Assembly: GCF_004664715.2 (NCBI RefSeq)
Contig: NC_051066.1
Location: forward strand, 83,787,735 to 83,851,734
Source: Peromyscus leucopus
Taxonomy: Eukaryota; Chordata; Mammalia; Rodentia; Cricetidae
Direction of reading: 5' to 3'
DNA: 64,000 nt
Each line of letters starts with the position of its first letter. Within the stretch, counting starts at the first letter, position 1. This document shows, in pieces, positions 57,886 to 64,000 of this stretch. Made by a program: the position numbers and the translations under genes. Under the pieces are notes generated by a model. It was given only the letters and a program-made list of their open reading frames with translations. It was not told the DNA's origin and did no database searches.

Positions 57886-59248
57886 CATAAGAAAGAGACC
57901 CCTGAATTTAATCTCCTTGGTTTCACTTCTTCCCTGACCATGACCAATAACAACTTGTATCCAATATCCCTAAATGATGACAATATCCATAACCCATCAA
58001 ATGACCAAAAACCACCCACCCCATCTCTTGGGAATGTGAGTGTCCTGTTCTCTAGACTGTTTCCTGCTGTCTGGGGGCAGTGCCATCATTGGGGGACCCT
58101 GAGAAAATTGAGCTAATGGTCAAGTCCTGGGAGAGCTGCTGTTGTCTAGTTTTGATGTGATGGGAAAATTTAGGACTTATCTGAAATCTGGCCAGAGTAG
58201 TCTATGAGGCTGGACCATCACAACCAGCAGCCTCTTGTGGATGTAGAACTCTGAGAAAACTGCAACAGAGGCAATTTGAGAAGCTAGATCACTTGGGCCA
58301 CCCATTTTCCTTGGTGTCTTGTCCCCTTGCCCTGAAAATACATAGACTTTTGAATGTATCATATATATCTGCATTATCACAACTATGGACTGTTCATTGT
58401 ACACAAGCCAGCAAAAGATGACTTTTTGTTTTATGTTTGAGCAGGTAAAATATATGTCACATGTCTTGTCATCTTGTTTTGTTTTGTTAGGTTTGTTTCT
58501 CTATGTCTCTAGACAGAATTTTCAGGGAATCTCACTGATCAAACCTGATCTTATTTAAACTTGACAAAATCCACAGCCTTTTGTTTTCTGTGGAAACAAA
58601 AGCATAATGTCTTCCCCAAAGCAAAACATTTTTTTTACTTCCATTTTAAAGTTAAGGCATTCCTAAAGTGTGTAGGCTGGTTTAATTCAGCAGTCCTTTC
58701 CACAATCCAATGTCTTTCAGCAGATGTTGTTTTCTGCTCATCAGCATTCAAAAAATTCAAAATTAACACAAGGCCATAAAGAATCCAGACTCTCTGTGTA
58801 TTTTCCATTTATGCGGCTAATATATTTTATATTATTTTATTCTCTTTTTAAAGACTTTATCTTATAATTTGAAACTAGCTTTTTCTATGGCTGTCTATAA
58901 CCATTTTCTTTTCTTTTTAAGCCTATACACATTTTTAAAACACACTGTAACCTGTTTAGAGGTTTTTTTTTCCCCATCTGGATCTGTCTTTACTAAGCAT
59001 CTGCAATATTCTCTGATCATGTGAGACAAATCTTGAACTGCTATGTCAGGCACTGGTGCAGCTCAGTTTATCATATGGTGCTGGCACATGGTGCTGCAGA
59101 TGGCTCCAGTCTGCAGGCAACAACAACAACTCCTCTGTATGCTGCCGAGTAACAGCAGGCTTGAGGGACTGCAGGACTATGAAGCTACATCTGGTTTTTG
59201 GTCCAGACCTTTTGTTGTTTTCTTAGGCCCTATGTTTAGATATTCCAG

Positions 59249-59266
59249 CACCCACATTGGATACCA
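59249..59266 (-). promoter_or_regulatory. retroviral primer binding site, tRNA-Lys-like
   Basis: 'tggtatccaatgtgggtg' lies two bases inside the 5' LTR. It matches the lysine-tRNA site of class II elements ('tggcgcccaacgtggggc') at 13 of 18 positions. Three or more differences are C-to-T or G-to-A, as expected from CpG decay. Confidence 0.75.
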
Positions 59267-59268
59267 TT

Positions 59269-59611
59269 TGTGAATGTATTTTTCTTTGAGCCTCCAGATC
59301 ACAAGAAATTATTTAGAAACTTATTATCAATTATGAAACTCTACCTATAGCTTAGGCTTGTCCCATTAGCTTTTATAACTTAAATTAACCCATTTCTATT
59401 CATCCGTTTCCAAATGACTTGTGGCTTTTACCTCTCCTCCTGTTTATCTGTTCCCTCTGCCTCTGCTGGAAACTTCTCTTTTCTTCTTCCCAGAGCTCTG
59501 TCCCCAGAAGTCCCACCTAACCCCTTCCTGCCTAGCTAAGGGCCATTCCGCTCTTTACTAATCAATCACGGTGACATATCTTCACACAATGTAAAGGAAT
59601 ATTCCACAACA
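59269..59611 (-). mobile_element. 5' LTR of the provirus, 343 bp
   Basis: Minus strand from 'tgttgtggaatattccttta' to 'aaaatacattcaca'. It contains 'agctaggcaggaaggggtta', 'agctctgggaagaagaaaag' and 'agaaatgggttaatttaagt'. The ends are TG...CA, and the right flank carries the 6-bp duplication. Confidence 0.92.
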
Positions 59612-59617
59612 GGGCAT

Positions 59618-60346
59618 ATTGTTTGATGGGTCACAGCAATGTGTTCTGTAATTCAATCTCCAGTGAGGGAAAAAAGATGTTATTAAAACTCCTTAGGAAT
59701 ACATCAAAAACAGTAAGTCTGGTTCATTAATAAAATAGTTTCTGAATGAGGTCAAACTATCATGGAGATGCTGGTCCCATTAAATTTTATCCCTCCAGTC
59801 ATTCATTGATATTCCTACTACGTACTAGACATTATTTTATGTTCTATGTCCTATAACCACAACTCTGAGTAAGGTTTAAAAAATGATACTTGATTTTGTG
59901 GTGCCATTGAAGTTATGAATATTTACATTTAAGACTCAGATCATCTTTCTGTTTCCATAAGGATGCTTTTTACATGGAGAAACCACAGTACAGACTTTTG
60001 TATCTATTATTTACCAAAAAATAACATCTGTAAAGATCCAATCCTGTAGAAAATTAATCCAAATCTTTTAAAGATATTTTAAATGCAAATGCATCTTTGT
60101 AAAGTCAGTTTGTAAATAAATCTTATTCTGAAATCTTTGTGTTTTTTTAAGCAAATATATTGCTGAAGACACTGCACATATAGGACACAGGACTTGTGTG
60201 ATTTGAGCTGGATTTGAACTGAAAGACTCTTTCCTGCAATCTAACTTTTCTAGTACCAGAAAATACTATGTAAGCCACAAAGAAAAAGGAGCAATCCATT
60301 GTGAAAATAATGATCAGAATGATAAGATGTCTATAAAGGTGTCATA
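59618..60346. other. mostly unassigned; possible L2-like edge
   Basis: 59795-59880 ('cattcattgatattcctact', 'gtactagacattattttatg') resembles old L2-type sequence. The rest is unique-looking. Confidence 0.35.
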
Positions 60347-60565
60347 TGTAGCCAGAAGATTTCCTGTGTCCTGGCCTGCCGGTGATTGGGACAAATCTCT
60401 CCCACTTGCATCCCCCAAGTAAACACACAGAGGCTTGTATTTATTATGAAATGTATGGTCTATTGGCTAAGGCTTCTTGATAGCTAGATCTTACATCTTA
60501 AATTAACCCACTTCTATAAATCTATACTTTACCACATGGCTCATGTGGTATCTTCACATTTCTAG
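60347..60565 (-). mobile_element. truncated LTR, class II superfamily
   Basis: On the minus strand it ends 'gaaatcttctggctaca' at 60347 and includes 'agaaatgggttaatttaaga' written in the complement near 60500, plus 'acaagcctctgtgtgtttac'. The U3 side is missing beyond 60565. Confidence 0.75.
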
Positions 60566-60877
60566 ACAAAGATAACTAATGATTGCTGAGAAAGGGGAAA
60601 TTAGTCTTTCCCAAGGATGAGTCCCATATTTGGTTATCCAATTTCAAATGGTCAGAGCTGAAATCATATACACATAAACAATAAAAAAGAACTCAGCAGT
60701 TTGTATTTATATATCTGTATATACTTACACACATACACTTAACAGTAATAAAGAAAAAGAGGTGATCAAATTGAGATTGGTTGGGAGATATGGAAGGAGT
60801 TGGAGGGAGGGGCTGGAGTGAGAAAAGAGAAGGAAGAACGTGGTGATTTGAAAAAAAAAAAAAATGACCCCCAGAGT
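60566..60877. other. no feature recognised
   Basis: Unique-looking with purine-rich sequence and an A-run (60851-60863) that directly precedes the next repeat. Confidence 0.45.
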
Positions 60878-61188
60878 GAGCGGCACTTTTTGGAGGTATG
60901 GCCTTGTTGTAGTAGGTGTGGCCTTGTTGGAGGAAATGTGTCACTGTGGGGGTGGGCTCTGAGGTCTCTTTCCCTCAGTGTGACACTCAGTCCATTTCCT
61001 GTTGCCTTCTGGTCAAGATGTAGCCAGCACCATGTTTACCTGCACACTGCCATGCTCCCCACCATGAGGATAATGGACTGAACCTCTGAACTGTTAAGTG
61101 AGCTACCCCAAGTAAATGTTTTCCCTTTTAAGAGTTGCTGTGGTCATGGCGTCTCTACACAGCAATAGAAACCCTAATTAAGACAGGC
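60878..61188 (+). mobile_element. rodent interspersed repeat (family not named)
   Basis: 'ggtgtggccttgttggagga', 'tgtcactgtgggggtgggct', 'tgctccccaccatgaggata' and 'acagcaatagaaaccctaat' are the plus-strand form of the family at 16951-17326. Confidence 0.75.
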
Positions 61189-61794
61189 AGTGATACATTT
61201 AATTAAAAATGCATAAAAAATAAAAATAACAAATAAATTTTTTTTCTGAAGTATACTGACTTTAAGAAATAGAAACAAAGTCACAGAGGGTTCCTTTTGT
61301 GATAGATAATCCCAGAGCCTTCAATGTTCTTACATTTTTTTAACACACCAAATGGAGAATATTACATGGACTATTTCCCAGATTTATTTGATCACCAAGT
61401 CTTGTATACACTAAGTATCTTGAAAGAAAAATGTTCTGTGGAACACCAGATTGACAGAATTACTCTAAAGAAATTGTGAAAAATTAAACTGTAGTTAAGA
61501 CCAAATGGGAAATCTATGTCAGAATAAGTTAGATCAAGTTTAATATTCATATGGAAATTGATGCATGCTGTCAAGTCTTAATATTAATTTACATTCTTTA
61601 TTTTTTAAAAGCACTAACTGTCCTCTTGTCAGTGCATAGCTCTAGATAAAAGAAGTTATTGATGGACTGTAAGTTTTACCACACTCTGCAGTTAGGATAG
61701 AGTGGCAAGCTTTGAAACCAGCTGGGTTTGTGAGTTTAGATTATTAGTTCTGTCTTCATAAGTTTTGACAGGCATGGTATTTAGTGAATGATTA
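61189..61794. other. no feature recognised
   Basis: AT-rich unique sequence up to the LINE-1. Confidence 0.45.
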
Positions 61795-62690
61795 AACTAG
61801 ACATTAAGAAACTCCCAGGAATCCAAACCAGGCAGTGGTGACGCACATCTTTAATCCCAGCACTAGGGAGGCAGAGCCAGGCGGATCTCTGTGAGTTCGA
61901 GGCCAGCCTGGGCTACCAAGTGAGTTCCAGGAAAGACACAAAGCTACACAGAGAAACCCTGTCTCGAAAAACCAAAACCAAAACCAAAACAAAAAACAAA
62001 CAAACAAAAAAAACCAACCTCCCAGGAATCCACAAAAATGCCTCGAGATAATACTCCTAGCAAAAGTGGAGAGGGCGCCTGAACTTGCCATCTCCTGCAA
62101 TGAGGTTGATGACTACTCCAGTTGTCATCAGAGAGCCTTCATCTAGTAACTGATGCAGAGATCCACAGCCAAGCACTGGGTTGAGCTCCATGAATCCTGT
62201 TGAAGAGAAGAAGGATTGTATGAGAGTGGAGTCAAGGTCATCACAAGGGAACCCACAGAAGAAACTAACTCAGGCACATAGGAGCTCACAGAGTCTGGAC
62301 CAACAGCTAGCAAGCCTGTGTGGGACTGACCTAGGCCCTCTATATATGGATGACAGTTGTGTACCTTGGTCTATTTGTGGGACTCCTGGCAGTGGGATCA
62401 GGGCATATCCCTAACCCTTGAGCTGGCTTTTGGGAACCTATTCCTTCCTACTGGGTTGCCTTGCCCAACTTTAATACAAAGGGAGGAGCATAGTCCTTCT
62501 TCAGCTTGATATGCCATGCTTTGTTGACACCCATGGAAGACCTGCCCCTTTCTGAACAGAAACAGAAGCAGAATGGAAGGTAGCCACAGAGGGAAGGCAG
62601 TGGGGAGGGAACATGAGGAGATGGGGGAAAATGTGGTCAGGAAATAAAATAAAGAAAAAATAATTAATAAAAAAGAAAATAAACAAATTT
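61795..62690 (+). mobile_element. LINE-1 3' UTR, with a B1 inserted near its 5' end
   Basis: 'ggagagggcgcctgaacttg', 'tgatgcagagatccacagcc', 'gggactgacctaggccctct', 'gatatgccatgctttgttga' and an A-rich tail with AATAAA follow the 3' UTR also present at 20400-21087. The left boundary is uncertain because the B1 lies there. Confidence 0.88.
61826..62018 (+). mobile_element. B1 SINE with 14-bp target duplication
   Basis: Near-consensus cricetid B1 ('gggctaccaagtgagttcca') with a long CAAAA tail. 'ctcccaggaatcca' at 61812-61825 and 62019-62032 is perfect. Confidence 0.97.
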
Positions 62691-62732
62691 TCAATGGTTA
62701 ACATCCACTATCATTTGTGAACTTCAGAAGAC

Positions 62733-63108
62733 TGTGGTTGGAAGTTTCTCCAGTCCCACGCAGCCCTGAAGTCCTGAAGCTTATAAAATAATCACTCAGA
62801 AGCTTAATATTAATCACAAATTCTATGGCTTATTGTCTCAGGCTTCTTGCCAACTAGCTCTTATAACTTATCTCAGCCCATAATTATTAATCTATATATT
62901 GTCACGTGTTCTGTGGCTTTAACTGTGTCCCATTACATGTTGCTCCTTGAATGGTGGGTTGGTTGTCTCCCCGACCCCACCCTTCTTCCTCTCATCTTCA
63001 GTTTGAATGTACCCCCTAACCTTATGCTGCCCTGCCACAGGCCAATGCAGCTTTATTTATCAACCAATCAGAGCAACACATATTCAGAGTACAGAAAGAC
63101 ATCCCACA
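62733..63108 (-). mobile_element. solo LTR, class II superfamily, 376 bp
   Basis: On the minus strand it begins 'tgtgggatgtctttctgtac', has 'ctctgattggttgataaata' (CCAAT-like and AATAAA, near 63055-63075) and ends 'cttccaaccaca'. Layout follows the LTRs at 45918 and 44563. The flanks do not show a convincing duplication. Confidence 0.8.
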
Positions 63109-63426
63109 GCTTACCTCCTCTGTAGATAGCCTGACAAATACTAAATTTTATATAGTCATAATTTTCATTGAAGTCTACATTTTAAAGAGCAATGCTATAT
63201 TGTTCAGCATAAATAAAGGAGAAGATAGATTGTTATTAAACTTGCTTGCTTTTTGTCTGGACAGATATTTGTATACCAAGGATCTGAGGATTTTGCTCCA
63301 CTACATTTTCTCTATCACCTTTTCAATTCCAGTTTGCCCTACTGATTACTTACTCTTCATAGAAGAGATGTTCAATCCGGATTGATCAAGCTTCAGGGGG
63401 TATGCAATAACCTACATGATTGCAAA
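63109..63426. other. no feature recognised
   Basis: Unique-looking AT-rich sequence between two LTR elements. Confidence 0.5.
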
Positions 63427-63765
63427 GCCCCAGAGTTTGTATGTCAATGGTTAATCACCAATGTGTTCATGTTGCGGTATGGCCATTGGGATGTGATTTG
63501 GTTATGAGGAAAAACCCCTCATAAAAAGGACTGAAGCTCTTATACAAAAGGTCCCAGAGAACTGCCTTGTCCCTTCCACCATGAGACATAATGCCATTGA
63601 GGAGCTAAGAAGCATTTCTTCACCAGAAACTGAATTGCCAGAACATTGAAGTTGGACTTTCAAATTTCTAGAACCAGAAGCAGATGATTCTGAGGTCTAA
63701 AATCTACCCAGTTTGTGGTTATTTTGTTATCATTGTTGTTGTTATTGCAGTGGGATCCAAATATA
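63427..63765 (+). mobile_element. MLT1/MST-type MaLR LTR
   Basis: The order 'gtttgtatgtcaatggttaa', 'ggttatgaggaaaaacccct', 'gtcccagagaactgccttgt', 'cccttccaccatgagacata' and 'gtggttattttgttatcatt' follows mammal-wide MaLR LTRs. It is the best preserved of the ancient elements in the window. Confidence 0.75.
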
Positions 63766-63783
63766 GTAAAATATGGTTTTCAA

Positions 63784-63930
63784 GTTGGGCAGTGGGGGCA
63801 CATGCCTTTAATCCCAGCACTCGGGAGGCAGAGGCAGGAGGATCTCTGTGAGTTCAAGGCCAGCCTGGTCTACAGAGCAAGATCCAGGACAGGCACTAAA
63901 ACCACAGAGAAACCCTGTCTTGAAAAACAA
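63784..63930 (+). mobile_element. B1 SINE
   Basis: 'gttgggcagtgggggcacat' to 'cttgaaaaacaaataa'. The body is near consensus and carries the 'gatccaggacaggcacta' variant. Confidence 0.94.
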
Positions 63931-63934
63931 ATAA

Positions 63935-63947
63935 GCGCGCGCGCGCG

Positions 63948-63998
<51 letters not shown>
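63935..63998. repeat. alternating (GC)n(AC)n microsatellite
   Basis: GCGCGC runs twice broken by AC, then about 20 AC units to the window end. It is the expanded tail of the B1. Confidence 0.97.

Positions 63999-64000
<2 letters not shown>

Larger units (their letters stand above)
55793..59611 (-). mobile_element. ERV class II provirus, non-autonomous (mys-like), 3.8 kb with nested LTR
   Basis: Two LTRs of one family in direct orientation, 55793-56096 (3') and 59269-59611 (5'). 'gggcat' at 55787-55792 and 59612-59617 is a perfect 6-bp duplication. A lysine-tRNA-like primer site lies just inside the 5' LTR and a purine-rich stretch just before the 3' LTR. The internal region holds a nucleocapsid-like remnant near its 3' side and no recognisable protease, polymerase or envelope. 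Removing the nested LTR and its duplication leaves about 3.3 kb. As I recall, the mys elements of Peromyscus are near 2.8 kb with LTRs near 340 bp, so this fits that type, but identity is inferred. It cannot encode its own replication proteins. Confidence 0.9.

Noticed and set aside
1..64000. CRISPR arrays, operons, riboswitches or bacterial-type features
   Set aside because: The sequence is clearly mammalian. The tandem repeats are microsatellites without spacer structure.

Overview
This is repeat-dense, AT-rich DNA from a rodent nuclear genome, most likely a cricetid (hamster, vole or deer-mouse group). B1 SINEs that carry the 'gaaaggcgcaaagctacac' tail variant, B3, B4 and ID SINEs, and rodent LINE-1 3' ends lie next to older mammal-wide MIR, L2-like, MLT1/MaLR and ancient L1 remnants. 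I see no complete protein-coding gene, no rRNA or tRNA gene and no CpG-rich promoter. The open frames are short and mostly fall inside repeats. The window is best read as intergenic or deep intronic DNA. One 210-bp open stretch on the minus strand (9879-10088), bounded by splice-like sites, is the only exon candidate and is weak.

Layout. 1-13 kb: the end of an LTR cut by the window edge, B1 and B4 SINEs, MIR and L2-like relics, several microsatellites, and a 490-bp LTR at 12.4 kb. 14.5-25.6 kb: a LINE-1-rich block. It holds an ORF2-end remnant, a LINE-1 with an inverted 5' end and a perfect 15-bp target duplication (15215-16105), and a 3.4-kb LINE-1 (17678-21087) interrupted by a solo LTR and an ID SINE. 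Two further LINE-1 3' ends follow. 25.8-44 kb: long unassigned stretches with a second 5'-inverted LINE-1 (32316-32782), SINEs, a MIR, and a LINE-1 at 40.8-42.9 kb that carries a 325-bp solo LTR.

44.5-63 kb is dominated by LTR elements of one superfamily. It contains solo LTRs at 44.6, 45.9 and 62.7 kb, a 5'-truncated copy (49.84-51.40 kb) with a gag nucleocapsid-like remnant, polypurine tract and 3' LTR, and a whole 3.8-kb provirus on the minus strand (55793-59611). That provirus has two LTRs, a tRNA-Lys-like primer binding site and a 6-bp target duplication. It goes from a degraded nucleocapsid remnant almost directly to the 3' LTR, with no recognisable pol or env, so it looks like a non-autonomous deletion derivative resembling the mys elements of Peromyscus. 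A different LTR (57035-57543), itself containing B1-like sequence, has inserted into it with its own 6-bp duplication. The window ends with an MLT1-type MaLR LTR, a B1 and a GC/AC alternating repeat.

Many insertions could be delimited exactly from target-site duplications read directly in the sequence. They give a relative insertion order for several nests. Family names rest on recognition from memory, not on database searches.
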